A stretch of DNA of 64,000 bases from Chimonanthus salicifolius (lineage: Eukaryota; Streptophyta; Magnoliopsida; Laurales; Calycanthaceae), in NCBI GenBank assembly GCA_013350335.1, contig CM023540.1:4836001-4900000 (forward strand). The letters are read 5' to 3'. Every line of letters begins with the position of its first letter. The stretch's first letter is position 1. A program made the position numbers and the translations under genes. Positions 12,510 through 22,487 of the stretch are shown here, piece after piece. The notes under the pieces are model-generated. The model was not told where the DNA came from. It did not search any database and saw only the letters and a program-made list of their open reading frames with translations.

Positions 12510-14421
12510 GCTGCTTCTTCAACTCGGACATTTCTGCTGGTGCCATTCGATAATGGGGTAGAGACACTGGTGAGGTACCAGGATATAGCTTGATCTCAAA
12601 ATTGAGCTCCCTCATGGGCGGTATACCAGGAAGTTCTTTTGGAAAAACATCAACAAATTCTTTCACAATTGCTGGAAGTTCAGTGACTGGTGCTTTGTTG
12701 ATGACAATATTGTTCAACACCAAGTGATGCAACCCTTCCTGCAATCTGCTTTGCTTGTCAGCACGAACTATATACTGCTTTCCCTCGGGTGACCAAAATG
12801 TCACTCTTCGGCGATAACAATCAATATTGGCTTCATAACTAGCCAACCAGTCCATGCCAAATATAATATCGTACTCAGTCATGTCGAGTACCAAATAATT
12901 GAACTCAAATCTGAGCCCAGCGAGTTCTGTATCTATGGCCGTGCATATGAGTCCCAAAGACGTGTCTCCGACAGGGGATACTACTGTGAGTGTGGTGGAC
13001 AGCTTTTGTACTAGTGTTCCAGTAGCAGTTATAAAGGATGCAGATATAAAAGAGTGCGATGCTCCAGAATCAAACAATGCATAAGCATAAGAACTATTGA
13101 CAACGGCCATACCTTGAATCACAGAATGATCCACATCCTCAGGAGGTTCCAGAGCAAATAGTCGTCCAGATCCGGTAGGAGTAGGCGCCCGTCCTGCCTG
13201 ATTATATGTCCTGCCTCCTCGGGAGTTAGCTGGCCTAGCTGGTGGACGGAAAGATCCTCTGGAATATGAGAGCCTATTGAGCTTTGGACAGTCTCTCTTG
13301 AAGTGACCCGGCTGATTATAGTGGAAACAGTTGTTCACCCCTTTGAATGACTGGGTGACTGATGCAGATGGGGAGGGCTGGTTGGGACGAAAGCTCCCCG
13401 CGGACCCAGTAGATGGTGAGGGTCTACTGAAGTTCGGACGGAACCTCTTGTTGGGCTGAAACCCACCCCTCCCACTTGGAGCTCGACGATTGTCAAACCG
13501 TACTGTTGCATTCAACTCCTTTTCTGCTATTGTGGCCTTGCTGACCACCTCAACCAATGTGGTGCACTTAAATATGGTCACTTTGGCCCTGATGTTTGGC
13601 CGTAGACCCCTCTCAAACTTTCTTGCCTTGCGAAGTTCTGTGTCCACCATATAGAATGCATAAATGGATAAACTGAGAAATTCACGGTGATACTCTGCCA
13701 CCGTCATAGAGCCCTGAACCAAGGACAGAAAAAGTTCCGTCTGTCGCTCCTTCTCCTCCTCCGGAAAGTAATGTTCCAGAAAGGTTGCTGAAAACTCATT
13801 CCATGTCATGGCCGTCCTCTCCCTAGCTGGTATGAGTTCCCTCTGCTTCTCCACCACCTCCCACCATTTACCGGCATCTTCTATCAATTGTGAAGTAGCC
13901 AGTAAAATCCTGTCAGCATGACTCGAGATCTTAAGTAATTTTAAGATCTGAGTGATCTTCTTCAGCCAATGCTCAGCTCCGACAGCCCCCTCTTTCCCTT
14001 TGAAGTAGGGAGGACGCTGTTGTTGAAATTCTCGTGCCATACTCCGGTCACTGGCATCCCTGGAACTTTCACTCCCATTCATATGTTGCTGGAGTACTGA
14101 GGTTACCACCGCTTGGACTAATCCCTGAAGCTCAGGCGGCACATGTGGTATATGTACACCACTGTTTCCTTCTCCCTCTTTCTGTGATGCATTCTCACTC
14201 CCCTGTTCTTCCCTCCATGAGTGCTGTGATTCTTCCCCATTGTGAGACTTTTCATGAACAGGTTGCTCCTCATCAGGTTGGGTTACCTCTTTCTCATGTA
14301 TAGACGGCTCCTTCTCATGCACAGATTTTTCGTGTTGTGGTAACACTTTTTCATGTTGCGTGATTTGCAACACTTTTTCCTTCCCTTTTTGATTCTGAGG
14401 GATCCTTCTCTTTGGAGCCAT
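12448..14421 (-). CDS. Gag-protease with truncated RT start (element A)
   Basis: Open frame of 657 codons from the natural start MAPKRR. Gag: a charged N-terminal tail with repeated HEK units (residues about 20-75), then the capsid-like retrotransposon gag domain ([52 protein letters not shown]), then a basic Gly/Arg/Pro-rich linker and a zinc knuckle [14 protein letters not shown]. Its second Cys is Tyr, whereas B keeps [14 protein letters not shown]. The aspartic protease follows, with active site [12 protein letters not shown] and later [11 protein letters not shown]. The frame ends 16 residues after the first RT block ([17 protein letters not shown]), where the deletion shifts it to a stop. 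Gag forms the particle and protease would mature it. Confidence 0.94.
   Translation of the reverse strand: MAPKRRIPQNQKGKEKVLQITQHEKVLPQHEKSVHEKEPSIHEKEVTQPDEEQPVHEKSHNGEESQHSWREEQGSENASQKEGEGNSGVHIPHVPPELQGLVQAVVTSVLQQHMNGSESSRDASDRSMAREFQQQRPPYFKGKEGAVGAEHWLKKITQILKLLKISSHADRILLATSQLIEDAGKWWEVVEKQRELIPARERTAMTWNEFSATFLEHYFPEEEKERQTELFLSLVQGSMTVAEYHREFLSLSIYAFYMVDTELRKARKFERGLRPNIRAKVTIFKCTTLVEVVSKATIAEKELNATVRFDNRRAPSGRGGFQPNKRFRPNFSRPSPSTGSAGSFRPNQPSPSASVTQSFKGVNNCFHYNQPGHFKRDCPKLNRLSYSRGSFRPPARPANSRGGRTYNQAGRAPTPTGSGRLFALEPPEDVDHSVIQGMAVVNSSYAYALFDSGASHSFISASFITATGTLVQKLSTTLTVVSPVGDTSLGLICTAIDTELAGLRFEFNYLVLDMTEYDIIFGMDWLASYEANIDCYRRRVTFWSPEGKQYIVRADKQSRLQEGLHHLVLNNIVINKAPVTELPAIVKEFVDVFPKELPGIPPMRELNFEIKLYPGTSPVSLPHYRMAPAEMSELKKQLDELLRLGCIRNSTSLWGEV
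12464..12472 (-). other. Deletion scar: RT core missing in element A
   Basis: Aligning by eye to element B, the sequence runs from RT residue about 343 (IRNSTS) straight into RNase H (YGEKFEVF, B residue about 661). This removes about 950 bp, including both RT catalytic Asp pairs and the first RNase H acidic residues, and changes the reading frame. Only one to three bases are ambiguous at the join, which fits end joining or a template jump during reverse transcription. Confidence 0.88.
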
Positions 14422-14818
14422 TTCCCTAAGTCATAAAAACATTATTGACTTAGTTTCCTCGTACAGTTTGTATTTTTCACAATTTTGGGGAGATTTCCAA
14501 ATAAGCAAACTTGATTTTCTATTTGTTTTTGAGGGGAGAGTCTCTAAATTCCCTATGTTTGTTTTTCTTTTCTCAATTGGGGAGTATTGGGGAATGTATA
14601 TCCTATTTTTACTACGTTTGATAGATGAATTATAATAATGTACTTTTGCTATCTTTCACTGTTGTTCTCAGTTTGATTTGTTCAGTCTGAGTCCACGAAG
14701 TAAATTAATCCGGCCCCCAGTCAGCGGACTCCGAAGAGTCGGTCAGTTGGGATTCTTATCCGTCAGTGAGACATGAAACCGTCTTAATCTTACTTCGGAA
14801 GATTCAACTTCCCGTTTC
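14422..14818 (-). other. Untranslated leader of element A between primer site and gag
   Basis: 397 bp without a supported gene. On the plus strand it has repeated TTGGGGA and CCAAATAAGC motifs (14480-14600) that recur in the leaders of B (35150-35350) and L (54300-54460). Next to the primer site is GACTCCGAAGAGTCGG (about 14728-14743), an 11-bp-scale inverted repeat (GACTC/GAGTC) that is also present in B near 35504-35518. It may fold in genomic RNA close to the primer site. Confidence 0.6.
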
Positions 14819-14830
14819 GCTCTGATACCA
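14819..14830 (-). promoter_or_regulatory. Primer binding site, initiator tRNA-Met (element A)
   Basis: The sense strand reads TGGTATCAGAGC two bases after the 5' LTR end. This is the complement of the 3' end of plant initiator tRNA-Met, used to prime minus-strand DNA. It fixes the element's orientation as minus. Confidence 0.96.
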
Positions 14831-14929
14831 ACTGTAACACCCCGCCCGTTTCACTGTTAAAATTTCAGAGTTTATTTTTTTTTAAATAATAATAATCAAT
14901 AAGTGATCGGGGCGGAGTGTCACGACGCG

Positions 14930-15015
14930 AGTTAAGTTCGGATCTCTAAATCCGACCCTTAACTGGCCAAGCCCATGTGCGTATGAACTAAGTCCATAAA
15001 ACTGATCCGCACATG
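14930..15015 (-). promoter_or_regulatory. Paired U5 hairpins (element A)
   Basis: Hairpin 1 (14930-14964) has outer arms AGTTAAG/CTTAACT and an inner stem CGGAT/ATCCG. Hairpin 2 (14974-15015) has arms CATGTGCG (14974-14981) and CGCACATG (15008-15015), with a second small stem TATG/CATA inside. They lie 100-185 bp from the LTR end, so in genomic RNA they would be in U5, just before the primer site. Equivalent hairpins with different but still paired arm sequences exist in B, C, D, I, K, L and P. Confidence 0.75.
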
Positions 15016-15365
15016 GTACATATTTACTTAGCGGAATTAACTTAGTCTAGATCTAACTGAGGTTATAATAGAACCTATGATTAATCCAATTTCCATTTTT
15101 AGATAGCAAAGTACCTTATTTATTTTCCAAAATCACTAACCGATCTTAACTAATCGTTTAATCCAAACATCCAACGTAAAACAAACCATAGCATCTAATT
15201 AACTACATTATTACATGCCAACATCTAATTTAACAAATTACATTGTTCCAAATAAATCATCCATAAATAATCCATTCATAGTCCATTGCAATCATTCAAA
15301 TCGCCCAAGTTTTCGTACTTGGTCCTCTTCTCCAATCACGTTCTTTCCTTTCCCTGCATCATCCA

Positions 15366-17328
15366 CTAAAGATATAGATAGGGCGTTAGATCAACGCGCC
15401 CAGTAGTGTTTCCGAATAGGGCTACCACATGGTTAGTCAAAAACATACAAATAGGATAATAGTTATGCAAGTGTGACAAATTCTATAAAAATATGCTATG
15501 TATGAAATGAACATGTAATGAGTCCCACCCATCACCATTCAACATAGCCATCACTTGACGGGATTCTCATCGTCAAGGTAACCCACAGTGGTCTTTCGGA
15601 CGCCCCGACGGAGTGTGGCCTCCGGATTCCTCCTGATGGGATTCTCATCATCAGGGTACCCCACAATGGTCTTTCGGACGCCCCGACGGAGTGTGGCCTC
15701 CGGTTACTTCCCCATCATCCCATGCTATGCATGAGATGTCTATGCAAACATGCCATTTGTAAATATAACATTTGATTCAAATAACTTATTCAAATAAACA
15801 TAAAACAGCGAATAAGTTGTGTGGTTACAACAAGGTAGGAAACCTACAATATTTTTACTTTGTTCGACCCTTCCTTTGGACCGTCTTTCGATCACGACTT
15901 TGTACACCGTTCTAGAAATCCGAATACCCTATGTACATGGCAGCAAGTTAATCATTTGACCATATGATTATAATTTGATTTAAATCCCAAAAATCCACTT
16001 TGTGGGGTTCGGCCATACCCCATGGCCGAACCTCACACATGTAAACTTGATAAATCTTTTATTTACTTAATACCATCTAAGTATCCCAAACTTTTCAAAT
16101 GATACTTGGTAGGGTTCGGCCATACTACATGGCCGAATCTTACTACCTTAGGTTTTGGGCTCATAAGTCCATTCTTTTGATCTTTTCATCTTTTTACCCT
16201 TATTTACCATAATGCCATTATACTATCCTTTGCCTAATTTTTTCCTTAGACAACAAAGTCCATCACATGACAATTGGTGGGGTTTGGCCACCTAACATGG
16301 CCGAACCTCACCCTAAAGATTTTAATCCTATTTTCCATCATCACCTAAATCCATAATTGATGTAATTTCCATCTTTTTGAAAGCCAACCAAACAACCAAA
16401 TACTTACATGGGGTTCGGCCATCCAAGGTGGCCGAACCCTATGTCCATGTTTTGGTCTTCTAAAACATGTGTTTGATGTTATTTAAACATACAAAATCAA
16501 TATAATATTGCTGCCATTATACCTCTTAAACACCATCTAAATCAGTTCATCTACTTGTCCCAAATGACCATATTAATTCATGAAATTCGGCAATCCAAAA
16601 TGGCCGATCCAAATGATCCATTTCATCAGTTTTGGACCACTGTTTTAAACCATATTAACTTCAGTCCTTTGTCATACAGATCCATGCTTTTAACCCTTTC
16701 CAAAGCATGTATTTGAATCTTAAATAATAACCCAAAACAGTCCACATATTTCATGGCTTATATGTTTCAAATACATCACAACCATACCTTTATTTGCATG
16801 GGGTTCGGCCCTCCATGGTGGCCGAACCCTATGTCCTTTGGTTTTGATTTTCTTAATCATTCATCTATGTCCAAAATAACTTCCTTATTTATGTTTTTAC
16901 CTTTTTAAAATACACACTTAAAATCATCTAAATCAGTCCATGGGGTTCGGCCATACACATGGCCGAACCCTATGGTTCTCTTAATGGAAATCCACCCATA
17001 TTTATCTATGAAATTAATCAGTAAATTAACATAAGATAAATATGGTTCAGTCATGTCATATCCACTCCAAAACAGCAAGCTTAATTCCATATAAAAATCT
17101 TTTAAAATCCTCACTCCAAAATATGGATTTTTGACTTTCAAATACCATAGAATCCACCAAGTTTTTCCATGGGGTTCGGCCATCCAATGGGGCCGAACCC
17201 TATGGTCCATATTTTATCATTTTAAACATCATAATTCTAAATCTGAACCATTGATGGATCTGGCCATACAATGGCCAAATCTCATTTTCTTATCCAATCT
17301 TTTAAACAAGGATTCAAAATGCACTTAC
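15366..17328 (-). other. Putative intron inside the 5' LTR of element A
   Basis: The sense strand has a donor TTA/GTAAGT (at 17328-17323) directly after the GA-rich leader. It also has a pyrimidine-rich acceptor CTATATCTTTAG ending at 15366, followed 12 bases on by a second candidate, GATGCAG. Every LTR family in the window has a donor and an acceptor in the same two places, 1.9-2.2 kb apart. Splicing would remove the TTCGGCC palindrome array and keep the U5 hairpins and primer site. This is inferred from sequence only; no transcript evidence is available. Confidence 0.5.
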
Positions 17329-19920
17329 TAATACCGCGTCTCCTTCGGTTCTTTTGACTCCTTCTTTGACCCTTTATCTCCTTGACTTCTCCTTCTCTCT
17401 TACTGTTCTTTGGGCTGAGACTGATCTTGATGCAAGCTCCTTGAGATAATTCAGCCAGGTGACAAGGACTTAAGAGGGAGAGAAAGAGAGAAAGTGAACT
17501 TTGGTCTTGAATAAAATTGTTATCCTTGTTGCCAAAATCCTTTTGCTGATTTTTGTCTAGATGAAAGTATTACCCAAAACTAATTGAAAAACAAACAACC
17601 AGCTGCTGCTCTTGGTTTAGAAAGGTAGAGGACGTCTATGAGTGATAGAGGGATAGAGAGATAGAGAGAGTAACAATGACAATCCTTTGCTTGACCAAAA
17701 ACAGCCCCAAGGTTAATCCTTGTGTAACTCCCTCTCTTCAATCAAGGTTCTTTATGTTACTTGGGGGTTTCATCTATGAAATGAAACACCCCAAGCAGCC
17801 AACGTCCCTTGCAGTTGGACTAGTGTAACCCCCCCTTTTCTTAGGTTCTCACATGGGAGTTTCATATTGAGATGTAACTCCCATGTGCTGCACCATTCTC
17901 CATTGTTTGCCTCTATGTTTTGGCCTATGTAACAGCCACCATTCCTATGTGTAACTCCACAAACAGCAGCTCCATTCAGCCCTCATCAACGTCCCATGTG
18001 GGAGTTCTATCATGGGAATAAAACTCCCCTCCTCCAAGTGTGAACACACTTTGTAACCCCCATTGGTTTAGTATCTAATTTGAATTTGGAATGCCATAGA
18101 ATGCCATAATCTATTGTGTGTAACTCCTCCAATAAGCTACCCATTTTATTCTCCAACCTTGGAGTTACATGCATGAACCATTACTCCATGCATTGGCTGT
18201 CTTTTGAAGACCCAAGCAAGGCATAAACCCTATACCATCTTCAATGTGCACAATGATTTGAAAACTCAATTCTCACCCATGTAACTCCATGTAACGTCAT
18301 TTCCATTCTTAACTTGGGTGGGAGTTACATGCATATAAGTTTCCCATGCAGCCAACGTTTTTAGTGTTTGAATTTGAATCAGCCTACAATCCTTCTATCT
18401 CTACATCTTACTCATTTAAAAATACATATTCATTCAACTCATTTAATCAACTCACCCAACCTAACTCATTCATTTAATTTAACTTAACTAATAAATTCAC
18501 TCAACTTAACCAACCATTCATTTCAACTCAACCAAACTCAAATAATTAATAGACTTAAATTAAATAAGCTTGAACTCAATCCATGGTTAATCATGCCATT
18601 CACACGACCCATTGGGTCCCATCTAGCCATTTTGACCCATTTAACCAAATTTGACCCAAATATGATTCTTGACCCGTTTAAATTTATCTTACCCATTTAT
18701 TTGTTTTGTAACCCAACTATCATCCTTTGGGTCTTGATTGAGCCATTGACCCATTTAAATTCAAATCAATTTTTATCACAATGGCAATTCCGTAAATATG
18801 AATATTTTCATATAAACTGATAACTTTGAAATTCCAGGGTGTTACACTAATTCTGTAATGACCCGGAATTTGTGAATCAGTATATCTGTGGTTATTATTT
18901 ATTTTAATGATGGAAATTGAGAATTTTACTGGAATAAATGTTAAGTGAATCAAAATGTGGACAAAGGCCCAACTAGGGCCCAATGGGTTATGTATTGGAT
19001 TTAATTTATCTTAATGGTCAATGATGGTCAAATTGGGCCAAGGATAGTCAAATTGGGCCCAATACCCATTTGGGACTTAATGGGTCAAAATAATGGAAAC
19101 TCTAAGGTAAATGGATAGGAGAGAACTTAATTGGGCCATGCGCCCAATGGTTATCCAATAAGGGAAGTGGGTTGAATTGATTTTTAATCACCTAAGTTAG
19201 TATTAATTAGGCCTATGTGACATGGCCAATTGGGACCCACCTCCACCTCATCAAATGAGGTGGCATCTGGACCAATGATTGGTGGGGCCGGCCACCATGG
19301 TTGACTTGGTCAACCATGGGTGGAATAATGGGAATTAGGTTAAATAAAAATGAATTAACCGAAGTTAATTACCAAATTAATTAAATACTTAAATTAATAA
19401 GTTGGTGGCTACATGGGGTTAGATTGGTCAAATGGAGACCAAGCTACCCCACCTCAAAATGTTAAAAACGTTGGGCTTGGGTGGTGGTTTGGATAACCAC
19501 CACCATAAAGCAAATAAAATATCTTAAGGTTGGTGGGATCATTAAATTAAAGTGAAAAATGGAGATAAGTCTTATTGGTTATCTCATTCTCATCTTTTCT
19601 TCACAAACTCCATTCCTCCCATTCTCCATTGCCGTCCCATGCTCTAAGGAAGGAGAGGAAGAGAGTTAAGGAGATGAGAAGAGAAGGAGAGAAGAAAGAA
19701 GTGAAAATTGGAGGGAAATCACTCTAAGGTTAGGGTTTAACATCTCTCCTCTCATGATTTTTCTCTCTCTCTCTCACACACAAACCCTACTATGGCTGAT
19801 TCTAGGGTTGGGTATTGCCACCATTAATCAAGAGTCTTGACCTATCAAAGATCAAGAGGAAGGAGAGAGGAAGCTAAGGAGACCGACGGGAGCGGCGGAA
19901 ATCGGAGGAGACGTCGGATA

Positions 19921-22021
19921 GTGAGTATTTCTTAAATAAAAGAATTTTGGATTTTAGGGTTTAAGAAATGGAAATTATTTTTGTGAAATTAATGGTGGAT
20001 AGGTGATTTTATACTATGGAATTTAGATGCATTAAATGGAAGGGTGGAAGATGGAGAAAACCCTAAATGGGTGAATTAGGGTTAGGATAAGAAATTGGAG
20101 AAATATATTGTGTGCATTGTGTGATTGATTAAATTGAACATGGAATTGGGTACTTGGAAATAAGAATCATGGGCCATAGGGTTTGGCCATATAGTATGGC
20201 CGAACCCCATGGTGGGTGAATTGGTAGTTGGTTTAAATTACTTAGGGTTTTAAGAATGGAAAGCAATGTGGGTTCTTGATTAATGAATTAGGGCTTTAAT
20301 GAATGCATGGGAGTAATGTTTTAAATGGTTGTATGATGAAAAATGCAATGGAATGGTGATTTAAAATGCATGATGTAAACCTCTCATGGGAAGACTTGTG
20401 ATAGATCTAAAATGTGTCAAAAGTTCCAAGCAAAATGGGGAACAAGACATCATGGGTTCGGCCATGGTATGTGGCCGAACCCATGACCCATTTTGTAGGT
20501 CATTGTATGAGCTAAGGTTGGTTCCATGTTTATGATCAGATGATGGAAATTTGATCAAATTAGGTGGCTGATTTTGTTTCATGTTGGGTCATGGTTAGTG
20601 AATCTTTAATGGATTTAAGTTATGGATAAATTTAGACTTAAAATACACATGGATGGGTGAATGATTAAACATGGAAGAGAGAATGGCAAAGTGGCAATTA
20701 TTAGCCACATTGAAGAACCGCGGGTTCGGCCATGGTACATGGCCGAACCCCATGTGTGTTGGACATGAAAATGGGTGCATAAAGATGACCTTGTGAATGA
20801 TTAAACTAAGCTTGGGGTTGATGCATTTTAGTCTCACAAATGAGAATGCTAAGGGGCTAAAATTTGGAAATATGATGTGTTTAAATCAATAGAAATGAGG
20901 CTAAGTTAAGGGTTGATTTTTTTAATGATCTTGTAACATGGTTAGGGATCATTAATGGACCTAGGTTGTGGATCAATTTTGGGCTTAAATAGGCATGAAT
21001 GAATGAGTAATTGGTTATGTAAAGGGGTAGTGGCACAAATGGTAATTATTGGCTAAAATGAAGAAACCACTAAAATATGGTTTATGGGCTTGGAAATGGG
21101 ACAATATGGACTAATTTGGTAATTTAATAAGGTGTCGGATAGCGCGAGCGGTACGCGAGTCGGTAGCAGGATTGTCGGATGAATACGGAAAAAGGACGTG
21201 AATCGGTAATCGGTAGGATTCTAACCTTTTTGTAAGCCATGGATGGAGTGATGGTTTCTTTGAATTACTATGAAAATTATATGGTTTGGTTAAGATTGGT
21301 TTTGAATTATGTATTATGTAGAGGCTTTCATTTGATTTATTCTGGTAAGTATATGATTGATTTATAAATGGGTTTTAAAGCTATGATGTGATCATTGAGG
21401 CTTTTCTTGATTTTTTTTATAATCAAGTTATATGTATTATTGATGGGATTTTTAAATGTCATGGTTTGTTATCATATTCATTACATGGCATATGACATCT
21501 ACATCTCATGCATGGCATGGGAGGGATATGACAGGGGAAGGATGAAATGAACCCAGAGTCCATGCTCCGTCGGGGCGACCGATAAACAGACATGGAGGTA
21601 TTTTAATGTATTTGATTTATCAGGGATGTTGTATGTAATTATGACACCTTGATGATGGTTCTTCCATCAAGGGGGATGATTCGTGATTGGTTATATCAGG
21701 ACGAGGTTTTGCCGTCCAGGGGGATGATTTATGATTGGTTATATCTGGACGAGGTTTTGCCGTCTAGGGGGATGATTTGGGATTGTGTATATTTTGACGA
21801 GGCCGTGCCGTCAAGAGGGATATGATATTATATGATTTGGATGATGGGTGGGATGCATAACATAGACACCCATGACATGGCATTTACTTTATAGTTTCAT
21901 TATATAATGGTTTATCAGCTTGCATTGGGTTATTATCTGTATGCTGTTATTACTAATCCATGTGCTAGTCCTACTCGGAGTCCTACTGGGCGCGTTGTCT
22001 AACGCCCTACTTCTACCCTAG
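19921..22021 (+). other. Putative LTR intron in D
   Basis: Donor GTGAGT at 19921 after the GA-rich leader. Acceptor: pyrimidine tract ACTTCTACCCTAG ending at 22021, with an alternative GATGCAG ending at 22033. The span is about 2.1 kb and contains all TTCGGCC palindromes and the CCGTC hairpin array of this LTR. It matches the arrangement in the A, B, F and I LTRs. Confidence 0.5.
21647..21814 (+). repeat. Array of four short hairpins with compensatory changes (LTR D)
   Basis: Four stem-loops spaced about 45-50 bp apart: CCTTGATG/CATCAAGG (21647-21672), GGACG/CGTCC (about 21699-21717), TGGACG/CGTCTA (about 21746-21766) and TTGACG/CGTCAA (about 21794-21814). Loops are GAGGTTTTGC-like. Each stem has its own base pairs, so the changes in the two arms compensate. 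The intervening spacer GGGGGATGATTT is also repeated. The same array occurs with one to five units in the other LTRs. Confidence 0.85.
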
Positions 22022-22487
22022 CTGACGATGCAGGAGATGGCGGACCGGAAGGGCGAGACGGAAGCCAAGCTTAGGAGCTTGGGGAGGCGGATTAATTATT
22101 TTGTTTTACTTTATTTTGGAAAAGATGTATTTGTATAGTTAGCTTGTCGGAAATGTAATAATTTAGGTAGTTTACTATGTTTAGGTATTATTTTGGATAA
22201 TACAGTATTATGGCATTTTCGTAATTAATTGGGTAGCTATCTGAAGAACTGGTAGGATAGTTCTATGATCATCCGCATTTATTTTTATGTTCCGTGAGCT
22301 TACTTGCTACGCGTGAACCGTACTCGTGGACTTATGTTCCACGCACGCGTAGGGTTGGCCAGTTAAGGGCCGGGCTTTAGAAGCTCGGAACTTAACTCGC
22401 GTCGTGACGTCCGCGCCCTTTGTCACTTTTATTTAAAAAAAAAGAAAATGTACTTTGATTTTACGGTGAAAAGGGACGGGCGTTACA

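Larger units (their letters stand above)
6669..18846 (-). mobile_element. Element A: complete young Tekay-type chromovirus lacking RT
   Basis: Full LTR retrotransposon on the minus strand, flanked by TSD CTAAT (6664-6668, 18847-18851). LTRs at 6669-10683 and 14833-18846 differ by three substitutions (8065/16227, 8477/16640 and 9357/17519, approximately) and a 1-bp poly-T indel near 6720. That is below 0.1 percent divergence, or some tens of thousands of years at commonly used plant rates. The internal region (10684-14832) has a primer site for initiator tRNA-Met, a gag-protease ORF, and an RNase H end-integrase-chromodomain ORF. Compared with element B, about 950 bp with the whole RT core is missing. 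It therefore cannot replicate alone. It is inserted in LTR E. Confidence 0.96.
14833..18846 (-). repeat. Element A 5' LTR (right on the plus strand)
   Basis: 4014-bp LTR, flanked by the primer site on its inner side and TSD CTAAT (18847-18851) on its outer side. It is the copy that would drive transcription toward gag. In sense order: W-box-rich U3 (18840-18600), hairpins with AACTCCC arms (17852-17885 and nearby), GA leader (17470-17680), splice donor (17328), TTCGGCC palindrome array (17270-16000), CCGACGGAG modules, core and U5 hairpins. No convincing TATA box could be fixed by eye. Confidence 0.96.
18854..22487 (+). mobile_element. Solo LTR D
   Basis: 3634-bp LTR starting TGTAATGACCCGG and ending GGGCGTTACA, in plus orientation. 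It is flanked by perfect TSD AATTC (18849-18853, 22488-22492) and has no internal region, so it is a solo LTR. It is inserted in LTR E two bases from the edge of element A; the two target sites overlap. It belongs to the same broad subfamily as C, B and E. In sense order: TGGGCC and GGTCAA motifs (18960-19150), GGTGGTGGTT/AACCACCACC (about 19481-19505), GA leader (19650-19920), splice donor GTGAGT (19921), three TTCGGCC palindromes (20174, 20453, 20722), hairpin array (21647-21814), core (21984-22010) and U5 hairpins (22307-22352 and after). Confidence 0.96.

Noticed and set aside
14819..14830. tRNA gene
   Set aside because: Only the 12-base complement of the tRNA 3' end is present; it is a primer site.
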